Shown here: positions 33,359 to 41,803 of the stretch, piece after piece
Layout: every line of letters starts with the position of its first letter
How positions within the stretch are numbered: the first letter of the stretch is position 1
Origin: JAODBJ01 sp963782465
Lineage (GTDB): Bacteria > Actinomycetota > Acidimicrobiia > IMCC26256 > PALSA-610
Length of the DNA: 64,000 nt
Reading direction: 5' to 3'
Assembly: GCA_963782465.1 (NCBI GenBank)
Contig: CAWAJR010000005.1
Span: 186,001 to 250,000, forward strand
Notes under the pieces: model-generated
Seen by the model: only the letters and a program-made list of their open reading frames with translations
Database searches by the model: none
What the model was told of the DNA's origin: nothing
Position numbers and translations under genes: made by a program

Positions 33359-34437
33359 GCCGCACTCGCCGTCGCGAGCGGCCCCAGGGCGTCGAGCAAC
33401 GCGGCTGCCGTTCGAGCGGAGGAGAACTGCTCCACCCGGCGGCGCCCCGCCGCGACCAGCCGCTCGCGCAACGACGTATCGGCGAGCGCCCGATGAGCGG
33501 CGACGGCCACCGCGATCGCCGGCGCGCCTTCGTCGAGCAGGAGCCCGGCATCGCCGACGGTTTCGGTGACCGCGGTACCGGCCCGGGCGACGACGGGCAC
33601 GTCGTGCGCCATCGCTTCGAGGAGGGGCACACCGAAACCCTCGTGCCGCGAGACGCACACGAGCACATCGGCCGCGGCGTAGTGGGCGCCGAGCACGGGA
33701 TCGGCGACGGCGCCCGTGAGGTGCACCGCGGCCTCCAGCCCCGCCGCGGCGACGAACCGCGCCAGGCTCCTGTGGTACCGGGTGGAGGCGTCGCCGCCGA
33801 CCAGCCACAAACGCGCGCCCGGGTCGAACATGCGCCGGTACGAGGCGAACGCCTTCACCAGTTCGTGTTGCGCCTTGTTGGGCGCGAGGCGACCGACGAA
33901 CAACCAATCGTTGCCCCGTTTCGCGGCCCGCAACCGGTCGAGGGTGCCGGCGTCGACCGGGGCGTCTCGTTCGAGGGCCGGAACGAACACGGGGACGACG
34001 GCGGTGTTCGTGAACCCGGCGGCGCGCAACTCGGCTTCGTTGTAATGCGAATCGGCCAGGCCGAGCGCGCTGCGGTTCGCGAGCGCGCGCAGTTGGCGGC
34101 GGCCCCAGTCGAGCGCATCGGCGACGGGACGGTCCCAGGCGTCGAAGAACTCGTGCGGTGTGATGTTGTGGTACTGCACGGCGAGCGGTTCGGGGCGGGC
34201 GATCACGTCGTCGGCGACCGTCGAACCGATGGCGTGCTCGTAGAGGAGAACATCCCCCGGCCGGGCGCGGCGCGCGTACTCGTGCACCGGGAACGCGGCG
34301 ATCGGGAGACCTTCGCGAACCACCCCGGCGTACACGTCGCCGTCGATGCCGGCGGCGTGCAGCGCGGCGCGGGCGGCGACGACGTGCGCGCCGACGGCCC
34401 CCGGCTCCCACGTCGCGACGAAATGGTTGACCCTCAC
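33355..34437 (-). CDS. GT4-type glycosyltransferase
   Basis: 360 residues. The N-terminus is short (MRVNHFVATWEPGAVGAHVV), then QYHNITPHEFFDAW, ADSHYNEAELRAAGF, the donor-domain start LFVGRLAPNKAQHELVKAF and SRHEGFGVPLLEAMAHDVPV. It is closely related to the next gene upstream in transcription: the motifs YHN-TPHEFFDAW, DSHYNE and GR-APNKAQH are shared, so they look like a tandem duplication. GTGA overlaps link it on both sides. Confidence 0.9.
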   Translation of the reverse strand: MRVNHFVATWEPGAVGAHVVAARAALHAAGIDGDVYAGVVREGLPIAAFPVHEYARRARPGDVLLYEHAIGSTVADDVIARPEPLAVQYHNITPHEFFDAWDRPVADALDWGRRQLRALANRSALGLADSHYNEAELRAAGFTNTAVVPVFVPALERDAPVDAGTLDRLRAAKRGNDWLFVGRLAPNKAQHELVKAFASYRRMFDPGARLWLVGGDASTRYHRSLARFVAAAGLEAAVHLTGAVADPVLGAHYAAADVLVCVSRHEGFGVPLLEAMAHDVPVVARAGTAVTETVGDAGLLLDEGAPAIAVAVAAHRALADTSLRERLVAAGRRRVEQFSSARTAAALLDALGPLATASAA

Positions 34438-35512
34438 GGGTTCGCCGCGATGAGCTGCGACACCACGTCGAGCAGGCGCTCGCGCGACCGGGCGGGCGAG
34501 AAATGCTCCACGCGCGCGTGGCCGGCTTCAACGAGCGTGTCGCGGGTCGCAGGATCGGTGGCGACCCGCCACGCCGCCGCGGCGATGTCGTGGAGCGGTG
34601 CCTGCTCGGCAACGAGCACGGCCGCGTCGCCCACGGTTTCGGGGACCGCGCTCGACGCGAGTGCGACGACGGGCACGCTGTGGGCCATCGCCTCGAGCAC
34701 CGGCACGCAGAACCCCTCGTGCCGCGACATGCACACGAACACGTCGGCGACGTCGTAGTAGGCGCCGAGCTCGGTATCGGGCACCGAACCGGTGAGCACG
34801 ACGGCGTTGGCGAGGTCGAGCGTGACGACGAAGCGGTCGAGCGCGGCCCGGTAGAGCGCCGACGACTCACCGCCGACCACCCACAGCCGCGCGCCCGGGT
34901 CGAAGATGCGCCGGTACACCGCAAAGGCCTTGATCAGGTCGTGTTGCGCCTTGTTCGGCGCGACCCGCCCTACGAACAGCCAATCGCGACCTTGTTTCGA
35001 CGCGACGAGCGCATCGCGCATCTGCTCGTCGACCACACCGACGCTGCGGCGCGCGTCGACCATGATCGGTACGACCGCAGTGTTCGCGAACCCGGCCGCT
35101 TGCATCTCCCGCTCGTTGTAGTGCGAGTCGGCAAAACCGCCGCGCGCGACCGGCGCAAGGTCTTCGAGTTGGTGCCGGCCGCTCACGAGAAGACCGCTGA
35201 TCTCCGGGGCCCAGGCATCGAAGAACTCGTGCGGCGTGACGTTGTGGTAGTCGACGAGTTTGCGCGCCTCGCGTTCGGCGAACCAGCCGCCCACGTGGCT
35301 GCCGACCGACGCGTGGTAGCAAAGCCAGTCGGCGTCCGTGCCGCGGTACTCGAGGTACGGCCGGGCCGACCGGCGACGTCGTCGTCGCACTCGGCTGCGT
35401 AGACGTCGCTCTCGATACCGGCCGAGCGCAGCGCTTCCTGCACCGCGAGCGTGTGGCCGCCGACCGCGTCGCGCGCCGCGAGGCGGGGCAGCAGTTGGTC
35501 GACCCGGGTCAC
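34434..35512 (-). CDS. GT4-type glycosyltransferase, apparent frameshift near N-terminus
   Basis: GTG at 35512 overlaps the stop of the methyltransferase gene. The first 47 residues (VTRVDQLLPRLAARDAVGGH, then GIESDVYAAECDDDV) are in one frame. From RPYLEYRGTDADWLCYHASV the remainder is in another, through DYHNVTPHEFFDAWAPEISG, LFVGRVAPNKAQHDLIKAF and SRHEGFCVPVLEAMAHSVPV. One missing base at 35355-35375, beside a CCC run, restores a protein of about 359 residues, nearly the same length as its paralogue. The GFG of the donor motif is GFC here. I annotate one gene. Confidence 0.82.
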
Positions 35513-36504
35513 GACCCGGCGCGGACTGCGACGACCGCGTACGAAGCGGGAGCGCCGTTCCCCGGCGTGTCGTTCGTGCGAGTGTCGATCAAACCGAAGC
35601 CGCGCCGAGCGAGGAGGAACGCCCAGGTTTGAGCGTGCAAGGGCTTCCCCGGCGCGAGGTCGGCCGCGATCGGGTCGGGTTCGCCGCTCGGGTCGCGCGA
35701 CAGCACGACGATCGGCGCGCCCGGAGCCAGCACCGCGGCGGCCAGGTCGACCAGCTCGACGATGTCGCCCGCCGCGAGCCGTTCGGTGCAACCCGAGAGC
35801 ACGACGCCACCCAGCGCAACGGCCGGTACCGCGCGGAGATGCTCCAGCGCGCCGGTCGTGCGCACCTCGACCCGCCGCTCGTCGGCGACGGCCGCCGCGT
35901 CGGCGCGCGGGTCGATGCCGTAGGCGTCGACTCCCGCATCGTGCATCGCGACCAGGAGCGCGCCGTCGCCGCATTCTGCGTGCAGGACGCGGCCGGGAGC
36001 CGCGAACGACGAGCACGTCTTCACGACGACATCGCGCCAGGGCTCGAGGTCGAGGTCGGAGCTGATCGGGAGCGCGAGTTGCAGGAGCCGCGGGTCGGTA
36101 TTCGGTGAACGGGTCTCCACCGAGTCGAGACGCTCACCGAGGAGCCGCATCGCGCGCACCGACATCACACCGAACGCCGTCACCTGCCGGGCGACGTGTT
36201 CGACGTAGAACGCCATCAGCTTGCGCAACACCCGCCGGAGCAACGCGACACCGGGGAGACGGGACGCGACCGGGCCGACCGGGTCGATCACCGCGGCCCG
36301 CTCGGCGCGCATCAGCGCGGCGTCGAGCCCGGAACCGACAGCACCCGGCGGCGCCACCGCGTTGAAGATGCGATCGAGTTCGCGCTCGTAGTCGTCGTCG
36401 ATCTCGCCGGCGCGGCGGCGCTCACGCACCTCACGCTCGATGTCGGCCATCAACGCACCGGTGTCGGGAACTCCGCCGTCGGCATCCCCCAGAGCATCGG
36501 GCAC
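35509..36504 (-). CDS. Class I SAM methyltransferase-like protein with helical N-terminal region
   Basis: 331 residues, GTG start. The first 130 residues are mostly helical, with DIEREVRERRRAGEIDDDY and LLRRVLRKLMAFYVEHVARQ. The second half has the Rossmann elements of a methyltransferase: VLHAECGDGALLVAMHDAGV, AYGIDPRADAAA and GGVVLSGCTERLAAGDIVEL. The usual glycine-rich loop is HAECGDG, which fits but is not strong evidence of catalysis. Proteins of this layout are common in actinobacterial O-antigen-like clusters. It heads the minus-strand glycosyltransferase transcript and is divergent from 36541 with a 36-bp gap. Confidence 0.72.
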   Translation of the reverse strand: MPDALGDADGGVPDTGALMADIEREVRERRRAGEIDDDYERELDRIFNAVAPPGAVGSGLDAALMRAERAAVIDPVGPVASRLPGVALLRRVLRKLMAFYVEHVARQVTAFGVMSVRAMRLLGERLDSVETRSPNTDPRLLQLALPISSDLDLEPWRDVVVKTCSSFAAPGRVLHAECGDGALLVAMHDAGVDAYGIDPRADAAAVADERRVEVRTTGALEHLRAVPAVALGGVVLSGCTERLAAGDIVELVDLAAAVLAPGAPIVVLSRDPSGEPDPIAADLAPGKPLHAQTWAFLLARRGFGLIDTRTNDTPGNGAPASYAVVAVRAGS

Positions 36505-36510
36505 GGCCGC

Positions 36511-36531
36511 AATCTACCGGACGATTACTAT
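36511..36531. promoter_or_regulatory. Possible back-to-back -10 elements in a 36-bp divergent gap
   Basis: Only 36 bp separate the start codons at 36504 (minus) and 36541 (plus). The gap is AT-rich for this genome. It holds TACTAT (36526-36531) 9 nt before the plus-strand ATG, and TAGATT on the minus strand (36516-36511) 6 nt before the minus-strand GTG. These spacings suit leaderless transcripts, which are common in actinobacteria. There is no room for separate ribosome sites. Untested. Confidence 0.35.
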
Positions 36532-36540
36532 TCATCGACG

Positions 36541-36828
36541 ATGCCCGCGGACGAGCACGACGCGCCGCGCGCGGCCCAACCGGCGCCTCAGCAGTCACTC
36601 CCGCGCCGCGTCGCCCGCCGCGCTGCAGGCCCGGTCCTCGACCCGATCCACCGCCGCTTCGACGCGATCGAGACCCGGCTCGACGACTGCACCCGCCTCT
36701 TGCTCGAGGTGCGCGACCGGGTCGAAGCCGACCTGTCGTCGATGGTCGAGCTGACGATCGAGTTGCAGCGCGCCCTCGACGAACTGCGACCCGATCGCGA
36801 GCGCCCGCCCGACGACGCCGCGCGCTGA
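36541..36828 (+). CDS. Small coiled-coil protein in glycosyltransferase operon
   Basis: 95 residues, ATG start. A basic, Pro/Ala-rich N-terminus is followed by a clear heptad-patterned helix from DPIHRRFDAIETRLDDCTRL through EVRDRVEADLSSMVELTIEL. It has no signal, membrane helix or enzyme motif. A second protein of this kind is at 41474 in the same operon, and the unrelated protein at 39253 ends in a similar coil. They could scaffold the glycosyltransferases; this is inference. It is followed 4 nt later by the tandem-GT4 gene. Confidence 0.7.
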   Translation: MPADEHDAPRAAQPAPQQSLPRRVARRAAGPVLDPIHRRFDAIETRLDDCTRLLLEVRDRVEADLSSMVELTIELQRALDELRPDRERPPDDAAR

Positions 36829-36832
36829 GTGC

Positions 36833-39256
36833 ATGGTGGCGCCGCGACTCACCCTCGACATCCAGGCGCTCCAGAGCCCCGCGCACGCCGAGCGCGGCAT
36901 CGGGCGTTACGTCGCGAACCACGCCACCGCGCTCGTTCGCGCGGGCGCGCCGATCGCCGCGTGCACCCTGAACCCGTTGTTGCCGGCGCCGCGGCGCATC
37001 CCGCCCGACCTCGTCGCGTCGGGCCGGCTCGGCTGGGCGACCGACCAGGTGCTCGACACCGTCGCATCGGAGGGTCGCTTTCTCCACCACGTGATGTCGC
37101 CGTTCGAAGACGTACGGCCGGCCGACGGTCTCGTCGCACCCGCCGCTTGGAGCCGCGCGGGCGCCATTGTGGTGACGCTCTACGACGTCATCCCGTACGA
37201 GATGCCCGCCGAGTACCAGTGCAGCTGGTGGAACCGCCAGTTCCTGCGCCGCCGGGCCGCGCTCGTGCGCGGTGCCGATCTCGTGTGCACCATCTCGAAC
37301 GACGCGGCCCGGGGCGCGATCGACGTGCTCGGCGTCGACCCGGCGCGGGTCGTGGTGATCGGCGCGGCCGCCGACCCGCACTTCCGGCCGGCCGAGCCGG
37401 GCGAAGCGCCCGCCGCGATGCTCGCGCGCGCCGTCCCGGCGTTGCGGCGCCCGTTCGTCGTCAGCGTCACCGGCGACGACCCGCGCAAGGACCCGCTCGG
37501 CTTGATCGACGCGTACGCCGCACTCCCGCCGGCGTCACGTCGCGACCATCAACTCGTGATGGTGTGCACGCTGGCACCGGCGACCGAACGGCACTGGCAC
37601 GCGCACGTGTCCGCGCGTGGTCTGGCCCCCGACGACGTCGTGTTCACCGGTTACGTCGACGACGACACGCTGCGAGTGCTCTACCAACGGGCCTCGTTGT
37701 TCGTCGCCAACTCGCGGCGAGAAGGGTTCGGGCTCCCGGCCCTCGAGGCCGCGTGCTGTGGCTGCGCGACGATCACGGCCGACAACTCGTCGCTGCCGGA
37801 AGTGCTCGACGAACCGGCATCACGATTCGAAACCGGGAACACCGGCGCGTGCGCGGACCTCATGCAGCGCGCCCTCAGCGACGGGGAGCTGCGCTCGACG
37901 TTGCTCGACGCGGCCGGGCGCGCCCGCGCTCGCCACACCTGGACCGAGGTCGCCCGCCGCACGCTCGCCGCGTACGAGCGCGTCGACATCCCGCCCGCAT
38001 CGGAGCGGGCTCCCCGCGCGGGAGCTCGCGGCGCGCGTCGCGCTGGTCGGCCCGTTCGCTCCCGCGTCGTCGGGTGTGGCCGACTACAACGAACGGCTCG
38101 CGACCGCGCTCGCGCCGCGTTGCGCCCTCGACTGCTACGCCGAGATCGACCCGCCGTACACGCGTGGCGACACCGCCGGCCGGCGGTTCGCGATCAGCAC
38201 GTTCGGGCGCACGATGCACCCGGCCGCGTACCACACGGTGATCTACTCGCTGGGCAACAGCCGGTTCCACCGCGCGACCTTCGAGCACACGCTCGCCTAC
38301 CCCGGCGTCGTCTGGTTGCACGATGCGTGCCTGGCCGGCCTCTACCTCACGCGCGCCGGCCTCTACCTTCCCGGTGTGGCGACCGAATCGATCGACTTCG
38401 ACGCCGCCGAAGCGTTCATGCGCGAGGCCGTCGCCCGCAACGCCGGCGCCGGCGCGCCGGGGCTCGGAGCCGACTGGTGGCGGCCCGAGGCCTACGTCGA
38501 CGCGAAGGTGCTCCTCCTCGAAGAGACGTTGCGTCGCGCCCGCGCGGTGATCGTGAGCAGCGAAGAAGCAAGCGAACTCGTGCGCGATCGCGCGCCGAAG
38601 ACGCTCCCGGTGCACGTGCTGCCGCTCGCGATCCCGACCCCGGCCGCTGCGCCCGCCCCCCAGGCCGCGCCGGCCCCGACCGCCCGTGGATCGTGTCGCT
38701 CGGCGTGGTCTCGACGGTGAAGCGCATCGACGACCTCATCCGGGTGCTTGCCGCGCTGCGCCCCCGCATCGCGGCCCGGCTCGCGGTGGTCGGCAACATC
38801 GACCCCGCGTACGCCGCGGAGCTGCAAGCGCTGGCGAGGGAAGCCGGCGTCGGCGACGACGTGCTCATCACCGGTCTCGTCCCCGCAGCCAAGTACCACG
38901 ACTGGGTGCAACTCGCGGAGGTCGTCGTGCAACTGCGCACCCGTTCCGTCGGAGAAGGCTCCGCGACGGTCACCGACGCGCTCGCCGCCGGCAAGGCCGT
39001 CGTGACCAATGTCGGGTCGAGCCGGGAACTCCCCACCGGCACGATCGCCCGCGTCGCGACCGACGCGCCCGTTCCCGATCTGGCCCGGACCATCGGCGGC
39101 CTCCTGACCGACACCGACCGCCGCATCGCGTTGCAGCAGGCCGCGCTCGCGCACGCGCGGACGCACTCGTTCGCCGACGTCGCGCGCGCGGTGCTGGATA
39201 TCGCCACCACCGTCGCGGAACCCGCGTACCCGACGCCGCTCGCGGTGCCCGCATGA
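36833..39256 (+). CDS. Tandem GT4 glycosyltransferase (two GT-B units in one protein), two apparent compensating frameshifts
   Basis: About 807 residues. The first unit begins at LTLDIQALQSPAHAERGIGR and has LYDVIPYEMPAEYQC, VVSVTGDDPRKDPLGLIDAY and NSRREGFGLPALEAACCGCA. The second unit (VALVGPFAPASSGVADYNER, then VIYSLGNSRFHRATFEHTLA) is read in a different frame. Its last part, from DRPWIVSLGVVSTVKRIDDL to the C-terminus, is back in the first frame. One extra base near 38003-38030 and one missing base near 38650-38690 make a single continuous protein. Tandem GT4 proteins such as O-antigen mannosyltransferases extend a polymer with two linkages. ATG start; overlaps the next gene as ATGA. Confidence 0.82.
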   Translation: MVAPRLTLDIQALQSPAHAERGIGRYVANHATALVRAGAPIAACTLNPLLPAPRRIPPDLVASGRLGWATDQVLDTVASEGRFLHHVMSPFEDVRPADGLVAPAAWSRAGAIVVTLYDVIPYEMPAEYQCSWWNRQFLRRRAALVRGADLVCTISNDAARGAIDVLGVDPARVVVIGAAADPHFRPAEPGEAPAAMLARAVPALRRPFVVSVTGDDPRKDPLGLIDAYAALPPASRRDHQLVMVCTLAPATERHWHAHVSARGLAPDDVVFTGYVDDDTLRVLYQRASLFVANSRREGFGLPALEAACCGCATITADNSSLPEVLDEPASRFETGNTGACADLMQRALSDGELRSTLLDAAGRARARHTWTEVARRTLAAYERVDIPPASERAPRAGARGARRAGRPVRSRVVGCGRLQRTARDRARAALRPRLLRRDRPAVHAWRHRRPAVRDQHVRAHDAPGRVPHGDLLAGQQPVPPRDLRAHARLPRRRLVARCVPGRPLPHARRPLPSRCGDRIDRLRRRRSVHARGRRPQRRRRRAGARSRLVAARGLRRREGAPPRRDVASRPRGDREQRRSKRTRARSRAEDAPGARAAARDPDPGRCARPPGRAGPDRPWIVSLGVVSTVKRIDDLIRVLAALRPRIAARLAVVGNIDPAYAAELQALAREAGVGDDVLITGLVPAAKYHDWVQLAEVVVQLRTRSVGEGSATVTDALAAGKAVVTNVGSSRELPTGTIARVATDAPVPDLARTIGGLLTDTDRRIALQQAALAHARTHSFADVARAVLDIATTVAEPAYPTPLAVPA

Positions 39257-40224
39257 CCGAGATCGCGCTCGTCGGGCCGTTCCATGTGCCGTCGTTCGCG
39301 CTGCAGATCGCGCGGCGGGTGCTCGAAGCAGAACTCCACGACCGTTGCCCGGGCGTGCGCGTTCGCGTGTTCGCGCCCGACGACGGTGCGCCCGGCCTCG
39401 ACCCGGTCGAAGTGTTCCGCGCCGTCGACCCGCGCGAACGCGCCGCGTTCGGCGACCGCTTCCACCGCATCGTGGTGGTCGGCGACCCCGCGGTCGCGGC
39501 ACCGTTCATCGATCCGGCGCGCAACGTGACCCGCATCGAGGGCGACCTCGCGCTGCTCGCGCCGCGCTGGTACCCGCCGGCGCTGCTCGCCCAGCGCCGC
39601 GAGTTCCTCGTCGCGATGGGTTGGTGGCCCGCACCAAGCACGGGCGCCGGTACCCCGGCCGTCGTGCAGGGCGACGCGACCGTCCCTCCTTCGCTCGCAT
39701 CCGGCGCGTTGCGCATCGACGCCGAGCCGGGCGACGAACGGACCCACTGGACGGGCCCGCGCTGCTCCCTCGGCGACGGCGCCTGCGTCGACGACCTCGT
39801 CACCGCGATCGCGAGCAGCGGCGCCCTCTACGCGGGCGCGGCATCGGTGCGCACCCTCGGTGCCGCGTTCCGCGACCACCACGGCGCACCGGCGGGTGGC
39901 GATGCCGATACCGCCTTGCTGGTCCTCGACACGCAGATCGACGGGCTGTGCCGCGATGCCGGAGAAGACCCCGAGAAGTTCGCCGGCCGGGAAGTCGAGG
40001 CACTGCGGCGCGCGCTCGACGCGCGCGGCCGTCGGCTCGCGGCGGAGCGATCCGCGATGGCCGATCGGGTGTGGGAGATCGAGCGCCGCCTCGAAGGCGA
40101 CTTGGCCGCGCGCGACGCCGAGATCGCGGCGCTCACCGCCGAGCGCGATGCACTGCGCGATCGGATCGAGGTACGAGCCCGCGCCGCGCTCGGCCGGGCG
40201 GCCAGGAAACTGCGCGACCGGTGA
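39253..40224 (+). CDS. Unknown protein with Rossmann-like N-terminal half and coiled-coil C-terminus
   Basis: 323 residues, ATG start overlapping the previous stop. MTEIALVGPFHVPSFALQIA, then RVRVFAPDDGAPGLDPVEVF and RIVVVGDPAVAAPFI suggest an alternating strand/helix domain with some resemblance to polysaccharide pyruvyltransferases, but I see no convincing signature. From about residue 235 the chain is a long coiled coil (REVEALRRALDARGRRLAAE, RDAEIAALTAERDALRDRIE). It occurs between a tandem GT4 and a GT2 gene with 4-bp overlaps on both sides, so it belongs to the glycan pathway. Function is open. Confidence 0.75.
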   Translation: MTEIALVGPFHVPSFALQIARRVLEAELHDRCPGVRVRVFAPDDGAPGLDPVEVFRAVDPRERAAFGDRFHRIVVVGDPAVAAPFIDPARNVTRIEGDLALLAPRWYPPALLAQRREFLVAMGWWPAPSTGAGTPAVVQGDATVPPSLASGALRIDAEPGDERTHWTGPRCSLGDGACVDDLVTAIASSGALYAGAASVRTLGAAFRDHHGAPAGGDADTALLVLDTQIDGLCRDAGEDPEKFAGREVEALRRALDARGRRLAAERSAMADRVWEIERRLEGDLAARDAEIAALTAERDALRDRIEVRARAALGRAARKLRDR

Positions 40225-41477
40225 TCGACGCGTCGGAAGTGACCATCAGCCTGCTCGTTTACGGGCCGAGCCCGTGGTTGGCCGACGTTGTCAGCGCGCT
40301 CCGCGCCAACACCCCGCGCGGGTACCAACTGATCGTCGTCGACAACGGCACCACCGACGAGGTGCGCGCGTTCCTGGCCACCGTCACCGAAGCGCAGGTG
40401 GAACGGCCGGGTCGCAACCTGGGGTTCGGCGTCGGGCACACCTACGCCGCGAACCGGGCCCGGGGCCGCTACTTCGTCACGCTCAACAGCGACGCGCTCG
40501 TGCCCCGAGGCTGGCTCGACTCGCTGGTGGCGCCCCTCGCGACCGACCCGGCCATCGGCGCGACGATGCCCGTCTACGTGTACCCCGACGGCCGGCTGCA
40601 AGAAGCGGGGGCCGCGGTCGAACCGAGCGGGCAGGTGATCGCCTTCGGCCGCTTCGACGACCCGAAACTGGTCGAACATCGGGTGTCGGGGCCGGTGCCG
40701 TTCGCGTCCGCGGCGTGCATGGCGACGCCGACGGCAACCTTTCGCGCCCTCGGCGGCTTCGACGCCCGTTACGGCGTCGCCTACTACGAAGACGTCGACT
40801 ATGTGTTCGCGCTGCACGCGACCGGCTTGCGCGTGGAACTGGTCGCCGGGGTGCGGGTGGTGCACGCGCAGGGCGCGTCGTCGGCAACTGCCGGCGACGC
40901 CGAACGGATGCTGCTCGGCAACCGCGCGCGGTTCCAGGCCCGCTACGCACCGTGGCTCACGGGCCGGCCCGACGTGTTCGCGCGGCCCGAAGCCCATCAT
41001 CTCGCCGCCGCGCGCGACTACGACAGCTGCGATCGGGTGCTCGTGATCGCCGGTGAGCTCCAGGCCCCGGGCGAAGCAGGCACCGCGGGCGAGCTCGTCG
41101 CCGCCCTGCAACGTCGCCTCCACAACGGGCGGGTGACCGTGGCGGTCGCAACCGGGCCTCGCGACGCAGTCGTACAGGACGCGTGGCTCGCGCGCGGCGT
41201 GGAGATCGTCACCGCGGGCGCACTCGCCCCGTTTGCCCGTGCCCGCCGCTTCCATTACGCGGCGATCGTGACGGTACCGCCGGTCGGCCCCGATCCCGCC
41301 GGTACCGGGCTCGACGACCCGTCGATCGTCCTGCACGACACCCAGCCCCAGGCGGTCTTCGCCGAGGCTCCCCGCCCCGATGTCGTTGATCGACCTTCCG
41401 CGTTCGACAGCTGGCTAGGCTCGATCGATCTTGTCGCGCGCATCGCGCCGCCGACGACATTGGGAGCGCTCCGTTGA
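40221..41477 (+). CDS. GT2-family glycosyltransferase (rhamnosyltransferase-like) with C-terminal extension
   Basis: 418 residues, GTG start overlapping the previous stop. The GT-A domain shows TISLLVYGPSPWLADVVSAL, LIVVDNGTTDEVRAF, NLGFGVGHTYAANRARGRYF, the NSDALVP form of the DxD motif, and GGFDARYGVAYYEDVDYVFA. That combination is usual for WbbL/RfbF-like enzymes that transfer rhamnose or related sugars. Residues after about 270 form an additional domain with VLVIAGELQAPGEAGTAGEL that I do not recognise. Cytoplasmic; no membrane span. Confidence 0.88.
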   Translation: MIDASEVTISLLVYGPSPWLADVVSALRANTPRGYQLIVVDNGTTDEVRAFLATVTEAQVERPGRNLGFGVGHTYAANRARGRYFVTLNSDALVPRGWLDSLVAPLATDPAIGATMPVYVYPDGRLQEAGAAVEPSGQVIAFGRFDDPKLVEHRVSGPVPFASAACMATPTATFRALGGFDARYGVAYYEDVDYVFALHATGLRVELVAGVRVVHAQGASSATAGDAERMLLGNRARFQARYAPWLTGRPDVFARPEAHHLAAARDYDSCDRVLVIAGELQAPGEAGTAGELVAALQRRLHNGRVTVAVATGPRDAVVQDAWLARGVEIVTAGALAPFARARRFHYAAIVTVPPVGPDPAGTGLDDPSIVLHDTQPQAVFAEAPRPDVVDRPSAFDSWLGSIDLVARIAPPTTLGALR

Positions 41478-41803
41478 CCAGTTCGCCCAACGACCCAGCG
41501 CGCTTCGCATCGTTGAAGGGCATGACGCGCCCGCTGACTGCCTACTTCGACAAGCGCTTCGAGGACCTGCACGGCCACATCGACCACCGGCTCGACGCGC
41601 TCGAGGCTCGGCTCGACCGGCTCGAAACCGCGATCGGGGGTGTCGCCAACGCCACGAAGGTGGAAGCGGCCGCGGAGCAAGCCGGCCACCTCGACGCGGT
41701 CATGGCGCGCGTCGAACGTTTCAGCGGGGAGTTCGCGGCACGCGCCGAGCGGATCGCCGACGCCTACGAGGAACTCGCGCGTCGCGCTCGCGATGCCGGC
41801 TGA
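41474..41803 (+). CDS. Small coiled-coil protein in glycosyltransferase operon
   Basis: 109 residues, TTG start overlapping the GT2 stop (TTGA). After KGMTRPLTAYFDKRFEDLHG comes a heptad-patterned helix (IDHRLDALEARLDRLETAIG) and a second helical part (VMARVERFSGEFAARAERIA). It resembles the 36541 product in size, composition and genomic setting. It overlaps the FkbM gene by 11 bp. The TTG start is inferred from the overlap and the lack of other codons nearby. Confidence 0.68.
   Translation: MTSSPNDPARFASLKGMTRPLTAYFDKRFEDLHGHIDHRLDALEARLDRLETAIGGVANATKVEAAAEQAGHLDAVMARVERFSGEFAARAERIADAYEELARRARDAG

Noticed and set aside
36833..39256. Two or three separate glycosyltransferase genes instead of one tandem GT4
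   Set aside because: The second unit lacks its own start and ribosome site, the outer parts are in the same frame, and a +1/-1 pair restores one protein without any stop.
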